64,000 nt of DNA from Phytophthora sp. 'mugwort' (lineage: Eukaryota > Oomycota > Peronosporomycetes > Peronosporales > Peronosporaceae), in NCBI GenBank assembly GCA_033558025.1, contig JAUCEF010000004.1, positions 1,674,001 through 1,738,000 of the forward strand, written 5' to 3'. The position numbers were made by a program, and so were the translations under genes. Positions 22,528-33,091 of the stretch are shown piece by piece (positions within the stretch are counted from its first letter, which is position 1; every line of letters begins with the position of its first letter). The notes under the pieces were generated by a model. That model saw nothing but the letters and a program-made list of their open reading frames with translations. It was not told the DNA's origin and searched no databases.

Positions 22528-22598
22528 GGATACGGCGGTAATTGAACCCGCGTCATCCGCATAAAACGCGTTGCTCTTGCCATTTGAGCTACGAGTCC
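22528..22598 (-). tRNA. Degenerate tRNA-like sequence inside the pogo element
   Basis: On the minus strand 71 nt fold in tRNA geometry: acceptor 5 of 7 pairs (GGACTCG with CGTATCC), D arm GCTC/GAGC, T arm GCGGG-TTCAATT-ACCGC with a normal TTCAA loop and one mismatch, T arm joined directly to the acceptor strand. The anticodon arm is damaged; with a one-base deletion assumed, the loop would carry UUU (Lys). A/B-box-like segments are present. It may be a tRNA pseudogene or tRNA-derived insertion rather than a functional gene. Confidence 0.5.
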
Positions 22599-22752
22599 AA
22601 GCTCGCTTGGTTACCTTCGCAATTGGATCAAGAACAAAAACAAATTTTTATGCAGTTAGAAATCATCGTCTGAGCTATCACTGCTGGCATATTCATCGTC
22701 CGTGCTCACAGATCTTCCGGCAGCACCGAGCTCGCTTAGCTTGTTAAGTAAC

Positions 22753-24337
22753 TCAGTGATGGTCTCGATTCCTGCTGATTCCACTTCTCGCCACTGCGCA
22801 CATCACAGAGAAGGCCGCATTTGAAAATCCACTGACTATAGTTTTGGGGCTCAGCTCCTTCCAGCTTTCCGCAATCCACGACGTGATGTCAGTGCGCTTG
22901 GGCGCTACCATCTCAAACGCAAAGCTAGGCACCTGCTCCTGAATGCTGGCGAACTTCTCCCTTGCCACCTCTTGCATATCTACCCTAGCTATCGCAATCG
23001 CTTCGTCGGTCAGTCGCTGCCGCTCAGTAGCCCGGATTCGTTCGCGTGCATGATGATCAGCAATCTGTGATCGGAGGCAGTCCACCCAGCGTGACCGCAA
23101 TCTACTCTTAAAAGGTGGGTTCCAACATCCGCAGGTTGGCAGACGTATGTGTAGCGAGGAGGAACTTTCATCAGCACCACGTTGATGGACTTTGCGTAGT
23201 CGATGACTTCTTGGGTCCAGTGACCCGAGAAGTCATCCCAGAGAAATAGTAGCTTCCTCAATGTTGTCTCTGTAGCCGAAATGGTATGCGAGAAACTCTA
23301 AGGAGATGCGCGGGTTCCAACACACAGTAGGGTTGCTATACATACGACAGCCGTGCAAAGCTTGTAAAGCGAAGACCTCCTTCCACAAGCGCACACCGAA
23401 GCCGTGACGAACAGAGTCATTAGACTCTTGGACGTGCTCACGTCGAGATACGCCTCTCTTGACCACGAGAAAGGGAGCGTCCTTGTTTCCATGCCAGTCT
23501 CTCAGCAAGATTGCAGTGACTCGCTCCTTGTCCTTGCCACTGCACTTCACCCAAACCGTTTTCTCGCCCCGAGTGGTGATTGTTTTGCGGGGTAGATATT
23601 CAAAGAACACCGCTGTAACATGAATTAGGTTAGAACTGGTAAGATAGCATGCAGGCAATGTAGCCATACCTGTTTGATCTGCGTTGTAAACGTGGCTAAT
23701 CCCGTATTCAGAGATGGCTGCTCGCACTTCACCTGTAAACTTGTCTTTTGCTGCAGCCGCATCTTCTGGGGTCGTTTGGCCTGGCGCGTCCTAGCTCGAA
23801 TCACAGCTTATGCCGCTTCATGAAGCGCCTCCTCCACGAGAGTGAGGCCTTGAATGCCTCCGGAGTCAGCCCTTCGTCAGCAGCCACTTCTAATGCCTTG
23901 TGCCGCAGCATCTGCGAGCTAACTGGACAGCCTTCTCTGCGCATCGAGCTCATCCAGAGCAGGATATCGTTCTCTGCATCGCTGGACAGGACGGTTGCCT
24001 GGTCACTGCTGCGGAGGTTCCTTAGATGCCCCTTACCATTGCTGCAAACCGACACAATATGCGCTTCTTGTTTTTTCCACTTTGATATTTGTTTCTGTTT
24101 GCGCGTCTTGTCCGTCTGAGTGCAGGATGGATAGAAGTGCGCATTAGCTTCTTTAATTGTGTGCCGTGCATCTAGGAACTCGAGAACAAGTCGCGTGAGT
24201 GTAGTCGACAGCAATACGAGTGTACTTCTTTGGCTCTTGCCAGATCCGGTGGTGCGAGGCCTTCCCATGGCGTTTTCTGCAATGCGTCCTGTGGCAGATT
24301 GCTGTCTCCATTGGTCTATTAATAGCGGGCACACCAC
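22753..24337 (-). pseudogene. pogo transposase relic with retained intron
   Basis: N-terminal region with a Lys-rich helix, then the CENP-B-type HTH (SSDAENDILLWMSSMRREG, CPVSSQMLRHKALEVAADEG) and SWRRRFMKRHKL. The catalytic domain follows: YNADQT with the first Asp, a 57-bp GT-AG intron at 23669-23613, then AVFFEYLPRKTITTRGEKTVWVK, KERVTAILLRDWHGN, LFLWDDFSGHW with the second Asp, and CQPADVG with the third. Frameshifts near 23740, 23240 and 23130 break the frame. The C-terminal part WIAESWKELSPKTIVSGFSNA is typical of the family. Confidence 0.85.
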
Positions 24338-24439
24338 GTCATTTTAGCTGCAACCATATGATGGAAATTGGGCTCTCTGATTGGCCATAATAATATTCGC
24401 TTAAAAGAAAACTTCGCTTAGGACAGGGGCGATATGGTA

Positions 24440-24911
24440 TTCACAGTTGTTAGAGCAACATCCTATTGCTTCTAATTGCGAAGGATCCATTACAGGTCAT
24501 ACGGGGAACAAGTCATTAGTACGTCAGACGATGTTTTTCGAGGAGATCATATGATTTGGTCTTGAGGTTTTGTGTAGGTCTTAACATGGTCTCATTTAAT
24601 CCCTTCGTTTGTCACTTCTCCTCTTGCAGAACCCTACCAAGTTGACGATGGCCGCCCACGCTCCTCAAAGCCGACATCCAGCGCCGACCAAGACGCATGG
24701 CGGCAGCCCCGACGCACCGCCCACTGTTAGTGCGGGTAAGGGCAGGTGGAGACATCTGCGAAAGGTCTCAATTATCGCATGCGTGAAGTATTATGAAGTA
24801 TTATGCATCAAGTTTTCGTTACCAATAAGGAAAATGGAATGGAGAAGGACACCGAGGAGCCATCATAGAAGCGGCGAGATAATCCGTACATTCGCGGATA
24901 ACGTCTGTAAG
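24440..24911. other. Unassigned interval
   Basis: About 470 bp right of the pogo element with no recognisable coding region; the first 30 bp may be the remainder of the Copia LTR split by the pogo insertion. One 127-codon frame from 24609 has no family features. Confidence 0.4.
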
Positions 24912-25712
24912 ATATGGATGAATATCCTCACCGTACTTAAGCGGGGAACCATACAGACTTTAAGAAAGACGGTGCACATCTCCCGACAATGAGCCAAATT
25001 ACAAATTTCAAGTAGGATAAATGTGTTGTTCTGATCCGATCGGTTTGAGGACGGATGTCATGTCATGCCAGCGAGCGCAGGCACGTGTGCGTAGTACGCA
25101 GCATTGCCCTCCTGGTAAGCGAAAGCTTCGCGTGCGAGCCCTAGCGGGCGTAGGGTTATGTCCCGAGTGAGCCTAGCAAGCACTTAGGTAGGGTCAGGGG
25201 ACAGTTTACAGATGGCACCTCCTCTTTTAATATATTTATGTAGCTGTCGAAAAGTGCATGGATGTCGGAGCCGTCACGTATGGATGAATATTCTCCCCGT
25301 TCCGACATTGCTTAAGCGGCAAGCATACAATATTTAAGTCAGACGGTGCAAATCTTCCGACAGTGTGCCAAATACATGTTTGCAAAATTCAAGTATGTAG
25401 GATAAATGAGGTGTTCTGATTGGATCAATTTGAGGAAGGGTGCCATACCAAGCCAGCGAGCAGGCAGCCATGCCTGTAGTTTGCAGGCCGTGTGCGTAGC
25501 ACGCGGATGCAAACCCAGGGTCCAGCATTGACCTCCTGGTAAGCGGAGGCTCCGCGTGACCCGTTGCGGGCTTAGGGTTCTGTCACCAGCGAGCGTAGCG
25601 AGCATTTGGCTGGGTTGGTTTTAAGGACAGGGGACAGTTTATATGTGACACCCCTTCTTTTAGCATATTTAAGTAACTGTCGGAAAGTGCAGCGATGTCG
25701 GAATCGTCGCGA
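24912..25712. repeat. Diverged tandem duplication, two units of about 370-430 bp
   Basis: Unit 1 (about 24912-25275) and unit 2 (about 25276-25712) share the same order of blocks: GGATGAATATNCTC, TTAAGCGG, AGACGGTGCA, CAAGTANGATAAATG, GATTTGAGGA-like, CCTCCTGGTAAGCG, a GCGGGC/TAGGGTT block, GGACAGTTTA, TTTTAATATATTTA-like and GTGCANNGATGTCGGA. Unit 2 has extra insertions. No coding potential; likely an old local duplication of a repeat. Confidence 0.75.
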
Positions 25713-25961
25713 TATGGTAACGCGAGAAGGATATAGTTGAGCGTGAGTCCGTGCATGAAGTAAAGCTGTCGACCGTTTTTATACCAGTACTAGTACGGTA
25801 ATAGCGAATACGAATAGTTTTATGGTGTTCAATGCTCGGAAACTATAATAAACTATTGTACGATCCAGCACACACCGCAATAAGAAGGTGTAGTTGCCTG
25901 ACAAACGACACAATAATACAGAATGGGATAAAACGGGATGTATTACACTTCTAGTCTGCAT

Positions 25962-27552
25962 CTATCTGTCAGAGCTGTTTTCAACGTCAGCAATACTGAT
26001 GTTCATGACAGTATGTGCGTTCCAGTACTTACGGTTGGAGCGCAAGAACGCCAACGTCTCAAAGTTGAGCGGGAGCAGTGACGAGTGCTGGGTGTCTCGA
26101 CGAACTTGCAGTGCGAGAAATAACCTCTCGCAGTGGTTGCTCGTGGGCGGGACCACACCAAGAATACGGGTGCAGCGCGGTAGCAACCGCTCGTGACATC
26201 CTCCGAGCTCAAAAGCGCCGCCGTGAAGTCTTCATCGTCCCTGCGAACGCGCGTTTGTGGGCGTGCGACTGGCGCATCCCTGACCGGCGTGGGCTCGTCG
26301 TCCAGATTGAAAGGCTCCAGCGCTTCCAGCTTTTCTCATGTTAGGTCCGCTGTGTCGCCTGACAACAGCCTAAGAGCAACATAAAAGCAACATGTTAGGT
26401 CCGCTGTGTCGCCTGACAACAGCCTAAGAGCAACATAAAGCTGTTAAAGCAACCTCAAAGCAACAGTTGAGGCAATACAGCCCACCTTCACCACGACATG
26501 ATCAACGCTGGAGAATGCACGATGCGTGCGTCGGTAAGGAGGTACTCTTGCGTCAGAGGAAACATTGCCGCCGTCTTGTCGAAAACAAAGCGCACAGCTC
26601 CCATCGTGAGTGCAAACGCTGTTGAAAGCATTGAGGTTCTCAACAAGCTCGACGGTACATAAACCGCCGGCGTAGGGACTAGTCCAAAACGGCATCGACA
26701 CGCCTGATGGCGTCGCGAATGCGCACGCAGCTCTCCAGCATCATGAACGTCGACCTCCACCGGGTTCGATCGCACGGCGCAAGGCTCGTGTGCTGGCGAA
26801 GCTCGGCACGATTCTTCACGGCCCACAGCGCCATCATGAGCGCGTTGGCTGTCTCCACCAAGTCCTCTTGCTCGGCCAAGTACTTCTTGGTGGCCATGTT
26901 AAAGTGGTGCGACGCGCGTCTTACCAGCGGTACGCCGAGCAAGGTGCCGTTGCCTGGTGGTCACACAATTGTCGCCGACGAGAAACCGCAGCTGCGTTGC
27001 TGATACGCCAACATAGCCTATATGTTCCGGTATAAGCGCAGTGGGACTCAGCGGTCATGTCCGCCCCGTCAAGCGGAGCCAGCGCCAACAGTAAGTACTC
27101 TGCCTTCCCCTCGCGCCAGAACACGGCATAAAGGGCCACGTCGTAGTCTGAAAAGCATGTCCTGTCGTCGGACATGATTACAAAATGCGGTGGGATCACT
27201 GCAGCGATTTCACGCTCGGCAGTTGGGTGGTCGCAGCGATGTACTTCTTAAGCGTTTTGGAGGTGATAGGCTTCAGACGAGATATAAAGCGGGTTCCACC
27301 TCAGAGCGTGGCATGTTGGAGTCGATAGCCCACTCCATCCAGCTGTAGATGTTAAACATTTGGCGTTAACGAATGCAGGCTGCCTATCATAACGCTGGTA
27401 TGCACTCTGCAGTCGACCTCGTTGTCAGCATAGCTTGTCGCGGACGAGATTGTCATTGCCACTCGAGGGCTGCTGACGGCGCATACGTCACCGTACTTGT
27501 ACATAAAGTAGGGCTTCAAAGAGGACTCGACAGATGCCGGCGTTCTTGGCAA
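25962..27552 (-). pseudogene. hAT-type transposase relic
   Basis: Read right to left: pieces KPYFMYKYGDV and LKPITSKTLKKYIAATTQ, then PPHFVIMSDDRTCFSDYDVALYAVF, LLALAPLDGADMTAESHCAY, GVPLVRRASHHFNMATKKYL, and AELRQHTSLAPCDRTRWRST with FMMLESCVRIRDAI. The C-terminal dimerisation block is VVPPTSNHCERLFLALQ with SSLLPLNFETLAFLRSNRKYW. These are in the order of oomycete hAT transposases. Multiple frameshifts and a gap in the middle, partly occupied by a 53-bp tandem duplication, show it is inactive. TIRs were not identified. Confidence 0.8.
26338..26438. repeat. 53-bp tandem duplication within the hAT relic
   Basis: The segment starting CATGTTAGGTCCGC is repeated after 53 bp with 49 identical bases. 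It interrupts the hAT coding frame. Confidence 0.9.
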
Positions 27553-27786
27553 CAGTGAAGAGATTAGACCCGGAGAGGAGGAGAAAAAAAGCGAGATGAA
27601 GTGTAAACGAACTAGCCGGCGAGCAGCAGGCAGGGATATGTTTGCAGGCCGGTAGATATCATTGGACGATAGCGCCTAGATGAATAAAAGTTGTTTGCAT
27701 GTTTTTAAAAGTGAATTCTTGTAGAATAAACTAGATTTGCTTTTATAAATTTCATTAATATCCAATGCTATCAAGGAGCCATAATA

Positions 27787-29316
27787 ACGGATTTTTACGA
27801 ACAGTGGTCGGTCTTGTATTTATTAGTAGCCTCCTACAAGTTATCAGTTTCGACAGGGGGTCTCCTAATCGTAGAAATCTTCTACTGCACAACCACATCA
27901 ACGTCATCCAGCGTTTCGTCGAGCTCGTCGAGATTGAATGGGTCCTCAGCTTCTTCGCCGTCGTTGCTGCCCCACTGCTGCTGAAATTGCCACCCGTAAA
28001 CGTCATGGTTCCATATGAACCATTGCGATGGGTTCTCGTGAAACCCAGAGGCTTCGATCGAGTTTTTAGCACCACCGATGTGGGAGTTTCTCGCCAAGCC
28101 GCTCGCACCCAGGCGCAAACTGTTTCTAAGGATGGTGGGGCGGATTTACACGAGCTGTGTATGTCACATCATCGGAGTTCTTCCACGCATTAAAACCAGG
28201 TCAGAAAGATTGTCTTTAAAGACCTTATAGATGTCGATATCACCTGCCTGGAGGTACGGCGTCAACCCCCCAGGCACGACGCACATCGAGATGTCCCGGT
28301 GACTGCACTTGGCTTTGATCTTCTTTGACACGTGAGCTCGCATCAATCCCAGACGAGAGCTTTGCCTGGAGCGTCCAGCACTTGGGGAAACACGTGATCA
28401 ATTCAACCTACCAGCAGCTCCGCGTCAACCTATGCTTTTGGGTGGTGGACCACCCAGACAGAGCTTAGTAGAGATTGCACGGCTACCGTTTTTATGCTTC
28501 CAGATCACGAGCGGAGGAAGCTTACGTCCGATTGCTGTCACGGCCAGCACGGCGGTAACGCGCATTGACGCGAAACCGGTAGAGCGTAGAACAACGGCGC
28601 GATCCAGTCACATCAACCGTCGAGTCTCGTGGGTCCTCAAAATACACGGCGGTTTCATCCATAAGAATAGTGTGGTCAAGGTCGAAACTGAGCAGGTGGC
28701 TTGAGAGGAACTGCATGTAGCACACAGCGCGACCAACAAGCACTTCGTCCGTACGAATCGTAAGATTCGTTCATGAACTTGGAGATCCATGCATCCGACG
28801 CCACAAATCGAGCCACCTCTTTATCTGGCGAACTATAGAGCTCTCGTGCCGCAAGACCAATCATTCTCGAGTCACTTTTTCTTTGCGGAGTCGGCGGTCA
28901 ATGATGGCGTCGAGGAGGAGGTCTTCGAGAGCTCCAAGTAGTGGCTTCCGACCCCCACCATTCGCGCGCTTTTAGTGCGGCTTTGCGTCCATGATCTCGT
29001 CCTTGTTCCGCCACCACTTGCGGAACGTGGCCGCGTCGACGTCCCATCCCAGCTTGCGAAAGTGCGGCGCCGCATGGCTGGCAACGTTTCCCCCCTGCTC
29101 GGCGATCCACTTAATAGCCTCTTGCTTCTTTCCGATGTCAACTGCTTGCCGCATGGTTGGTATTTTAAAACTGAGCAGTGAATCAGAAGTTACAGCTTGT
29201 TCTAGAACGCGCTGGTTGCGGCCTTCTACTTGTAGCGGTCTTTTATTCTAGAAGCTTCTCGATAACTGCCTGGAGGGCTTATAATAGTAAGGGGTCTTCT
29301 ATTCGTAAAAATCCGT
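27787..29316 (-). mobile_element. Second pogo-type element with TIRs and TA target site
   Basis: The left end reads TA|ACGGATTTTTACGAACAG and the right end, reversed, TA|ACGGATTTTTACGAATAG, giving TIRs of about 17 bp with one mismatch and a TA duplication at 27785-27786 and 29317-29318. The 1530-bp element has a transposase relic on the minus strand. The TIR differs from that of the 22.4-24.4 kb element, so it is a separate family. Confidence 0.85.
27870..29154 (-). pseudogene. pogo/Tigger-like transposase relic
   Basis: From the ATG at 29154: GKKQEAIKWIAEQGGNVASH and FRKLGWDVDAATFRKWWRNK form the first HTH; LRKEKVTREWLIGLAARELY the second. The catalytic part has MDETAVYFEDPRDSTVDVTG (first Asp), RAHVSKKIKAKCSHRDISMC and VPGGLTPYLQAGDIDIYKVF (third Asp), ending with an acidic tail. 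Stops and frameshifts near 28975, 28745 and 28400 break it. The short length and TIRs fit a small pogo family. Confidence 0.82.
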
Positions 29317-29691
29317 TAGTAGATGAAGTAGGAAATATTACTTCTATTTATTAGAATATCTTGTTTTTCACTCTTGAATTGATCACCGTGTTCGTGAGAA
29401 ATTATGCTTACAGTATACTTGGCAATTTCTCGCTAGTTTTCGTGATGGTGTGCCGTCTTGGGCTCCATTCCCATTACTCGGATCCTCGTCGCCAATTTAC
29501 CTAATTAATGAATGCCGCAGTTAGCGCAGCTTCCCAACGCACTATCCCTGAAATCCGACAGAATTCTTCGTCGTTTCCTTGACATATTTTGACAACAACG
29601 AAAACTTTAATGTTGCCGTTGCCACGCTCACAACGAAATTTGCCTCCAAGACGCACACTCGAGACCAAGTCGATCGAGCCCCCTCAAGACC

Positions 29692-30006
29692 ATGAAGTTC
29701 ACTGCTCTTTGCGTCGCGGCGGTTCTCGCTACAACAAGCGTTGCTGCCGCCGATACGCCCGCTCTACGTGCTCTAGCCGATGCTCCTACCGCGACAACTG
29801 GAGTCACCGAGACCAACGAGACCAACGCCCCACCCGCTGCCGGTGCCCCAACGGAAGGTGCTGACCAAAAGGAGTGGGGCTGGGGCGGCCCAGGTTGGGG
29901 ACGTCCCGGATGGGGATGGGGACACCCCGGATGGGGATGGGGACATCACCGCTGGGGCTGGGGACGTCCTGGTTGGGGATGGGGACGCCCTGGCTGGGGG
30001 TGGTGA
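29692..30006 (+). CDS. Small secreted Gly/Trp-repeat protein
   Basis: 104 residues. The N-terminus MKFTALCVAAVLATTSVAAA is a clear signal peptide with cleavage near residue 20. A Thr/Ala-rich linker (about 20-60) follows, then about 45 residues made of imperfect GWGRPGWGWG-type repeats to the stop. No RxLR motif was found. The composition suggests a cell-wall or surface protein, or a small secreted protein of the kind oomycetes make in large numbers; function is unknown. It sits alone at the edge of a transposon block, with a purine-poor 5' leader and no intron. Confidence 0.75.
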   Translation: MKFTALCVAAVLATTSVAAADTPALRALADAPTATTGVTETNETNAPPAAGAPTEGADQKEWGWGGPGWGRPGWGWGHPGWGWGHHRWGWGRPGWGWGRPGWGW

Positions 30007-31203
30007 GTTCGCCACCAGGGACCGGCGAGGCAATTCTGGACGCCAGCGACTGTGAATCCCACACGTGAAACAATTGCTGCGTAGTCACATTCGTCTGCCT
30101 TATCCACCTCATATGAAGTCGTCTGCCTGTCTTCTCGACCGGGCGAGCTGAGTAGCGTTTCTAATTCAATTTTGAATCAATTTTGATGTCAGTATACCGA
30201 TTTTCGTTGTTCTCGTATCCAACACCCACGATTCTGTAGTCGTGATATTGCTTTGAAATAGCAACGCGATGATCGGTCTCGCTTACATGAAACCAGCCAC
30301 GGCATTATAGTGGAAGGGTTTGCCACGGGGAGCTCAACTATACGTGAGCTGATTACACGAAAATTTATTCAATAGACTGGCTGCAAGTCCCTGAAATGCT
30401 ATCAACTGTTCAAGCTGGATCTGACTAGCGCGTTGACAACGCAATAACTCATATTGGAGGGAAAACTAGATATGGCAACACGAATATGGAGTTTACCCAA
30501 TACATCACGAAGCGCGAAGAAGTTGGCTGTAGCCGACGCGTTATCATCCGAATGCTTCCAAGCAAGGCCCTATATCCGTTGAGATCCCAGCAGTAACTAT
30601 TACCGTCCACCCTATCCGCGCACTTGTATCGGAGGAACCAGCGAAGAATAACCAGTCGGTGGAACTCGAAGATGTGCTTGAACACGCTGCCTTGGCGGTA
30701 TGTGGAGCGGATCAATGGACAGTTCCACACATCTGGAGCTGCTGTCTCAACTTCCAACCTGCCGGTTTTTGAGCCTCAACAACGCTGGTGCTTGCAATAC
30801 GTGATACCGCTCACTGCATTCACCAGCATTGATGAGGCTCGAAAACATCACTTACTAGGGGTGTAACTCCGCCATAATGGGTCCTGGTACACGTCTCCAT
30901 TCACACGGGATCGATTGCAGTGTTCGTGGCATTGGAGGTCATAGTTTAATGACGCTTCCGCTTCAACAATGAATAGTAATATTACTACTCGAAGGTGTAG
31001 TGCTTTGTGCGGTTCACTGAACCGGTCCGGACCGGAATCGTGCCAACGGGCTGGCCAGTCATTTCGGCGCCGCCCAACTCTGTCTTGGCGTTTGTAAGGT
31101 GACCACCAATCGTCTTGGCTTTTGTATTAACTCGGCAGCTTTCGAGCGCCGCGCAGTGTATTTGACGGCCATTTATTCTTTGGGACAAATCGGAGGAAAG
31201 AAT
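30007..31203. other. Intergenic interval before eL19
   Basis: No confident gene. A minus-strand frame ending at 30985 (TNAKTELGGAEMTGQPVGTI, stop after HYTFE) looks protein-like but lacks a supported start and overlaps the eL19 promoter. The remainder has only short frames. Confidence 0.4.
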
Positions 31204-31857
31204 ATGGTGTCTTTGAAGCTTCAGAAGCGGTGCGTGCGGAATACAATACAGGCAGCAGGTTCCCACAGGTCTACGACAGATTTCGCATGCTGACGGTCTG
31301 CTCCTTATATCTTTGATTGCTGCAGTCTGGCCGCTTCCGTGCTCAAGTGCGGCAAGCGCAAAATTTGGCTCGACCCTAACGAGTCAAACGAGATTGCGCT
31401 GGCCAACTCGCGCCAGAACATCCGCAAGCTCGTGAAGGATGGCTTTGTCATCAAGAAACCGCAGGTGATCCACTCGCGTGCTCGCTTCACCAAGCGTAAC
31501 GAGGCCAAGCGCAAAGGCCGCCACACGGGCATCGGTAAGCGTCGCGGTACGGCCAACGCTCGTCTGCCCTTTAAGGTGATCTGGATGCGCCGCATCCGCG
31601 TGCTCCGTCGTCTTCTTCGTAAGTATCGCGAGGCTAAGAAGATTGACAAGCACATCTACCACGAGCTGTACATGCGCAGCAAGGGTAACCAGTTCAAGAA
31701 CAAGCGTGTGCTCATGGAGACCATCCACAAGATGAAGGCTGAGCGCCACCGCGAGAAGACGCTCAAGGAGCAGTCGGAGGCCCGCAAGGAGAAGGCCAAG
31801 TCGGCCCGCGACCGCAAGGCTCAGAAGGCCGCTGTCCCCGCCACCAAGATGGAGTAA
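31204..31857 (+). CDS. RPL19: 60S ribosomal protein eL19, two exons
   Basis: A 26-nt first exon (31204-31229, MVSLKLQKR) is joined across a 96-bp intron (31230-31325, GTGCGT...CTGCAG) to 31326-31857, giving 185 residues. The join restores the family start [20 protein letters not shown]. Following are [85 protein letters not shown] and a basic helical tail. eL19 is a component of the cytosolic large subunit and contacts the small subunit. All domains are present; the C-terminal tail is a little shorter than in animals. Confidence 0.97.
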
Positions 31858-32251
31858 ATATCCTCTTCGCTGAAGTAGCTCGAGACAGTGACCGCTCCAG
31901 GTTACATGAAGGAATAAATTCTTCCCGAAGATGTCCGCATCTTTTGTCCCACCAAAATTGTCGCTACCGATGCCTTTATGTTTTTGTTTCTAAGGTCTTA
32001 TCGTCGTTGGTCCAAAATGGTGATCGTTACAAGTTCCTATTGAGTAATGGTCAATAGTGAATTTGATGTGAGGGTGGATGCCTCCAACGCTCAACGGGGT
32101 TGCAGTGCTGATTGTTTACCTTCGCAATTTATGTGGCAACGCAAGAGCATTGCATCAGCAGCTTGGTTAACAATAAACCATTTACGGTCATAAAACTATC
32201 ATTAACCAAATCGAACACTTAAAAAAGTCAGAGTAGCCTAAAGTGGCGACG
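31858..32251. other. Intergenic interval between eL19 and MED9
   Basis: 394 bp holding the eL19 3' region and the MED9 promoter; AT-rich near 32160-32225. No specific site recognised. Confidence 0.5.
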
Positions 32252-32946
32252 ATGGACTCGACTAACGGCGACACCTCCATCTCCAAAGCCAAGCTGCACG
32301 AGGTACCGCCGATCTACGCACACTCTACTGCTGTATACATATACGTCTAACGCAGCATCGCTCTTGGCCGCTCACCGCAGACGTTCGACGTGCTGCCGAA
32401 CCTCATCGACGTGCTCAAGGACGTGCTGTCGGCCAGCTCCACCCAAGAGACCATGCGGATCGGCGACGTCTCAGCCTCGGTAAGGCTTGCGATGCAAAGA
32501 ATTTTAGCAGGGGGGGATTCATCTCCCCGCTCTCTTTTCAACTGAGCCCATTGTGCTAATACTGACGTATTCGCTGCATGTGGGGCCACTTCGATGGTCA
32601 ATTGACTGCAGGCGGTGTCGGTGAAGCAAAAGTACACGGAGGCGCTGGAGCTACTACGCTCGCTGCCAGGCACTGACACGTCGCTAGACGAACAGGAAAC
32701 CGCCATTGCAGATGCGAAGGTGGAGCTCAAGCGCATCTCGTACGTTTCGACTGGCAAAAATGACGACGGTTTGCCTGCGTGGCGTGGCGCCCCATATGCT
32801 CGATCAACAGTTAATTACGGCGTCTGTGTTGCGCTGTTAAATGCAGGGATGTCGTGGAGCTGTATAGCAACACGCTGTATCGCGGAACGGACGAGCCTCG
32901 CGCAGAAATTAACGACGCTTTCTCCCGCAAGAGTCTCCTGAAGTAA
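32252..32946 (+). CDS. MED9: Mediator complex subunit 9 (MED9), four exons
   Basis: Exons 32252-32302, 32381-32479, 32612-32739 and 32847-32946 total 378 nt, 125 residues plus stop, with GT-AG introns of 78, 132 and 107 bp. The product has FDVLPNLIDVLKDVLSASS, aligned with the LPLVHDIIKC helix of animal MED9, then VKQKYTEALELLRSLPGTDT followed by SLDEQETAIADAKVELKRIS, matching the helix-(M/L)PG-helix core, and DVVELYSNTLY. MED9 is a small coiled-coil subunit of the Mediator middle module, pairing with MED4. The final 23 residues have no counterpart I can name. Assignment rests on motif order in a short, divergent family. Confidence 0.75.
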
Positions 32947-33091
32947 GCGACAACGAGATTGACCCATGCAACCTTCTTAGTAGTAATATATGCAGTCACC
33001 ACAGCAGGGTCGCAGGAATGACCCATCCCACCATATCTAGTTGCAGGAAAAATTGTGTCCTGTATTTTATCAAACGCTCAAGTTACTGTAG

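Larger units (their letters stand above)
22405..24437 (-). mobile_element. pogo-type element with TIRs and TA target site
   Basis: Inverted repeats CCNTATCGCCCCTGTCCTAA run inward from 22405 and, reversed, outward to 24437 (about 25 bp, one mismatch), each flanked by TA. The 2.03-kb interior has one transposase relic on the minus strand. It lies at the right end of the probable Copia LTR, so it is probably a nested insertion. The internal sequence near the left end contains a tRNA-like segment. Confidence 0.85.

Noticed and set aside
24300..29320. CRISPR-like or phage-like arrays
   Set aside because: Repeats here are tandem or inverted ends of eukaryotic transposons, without regular spacers.
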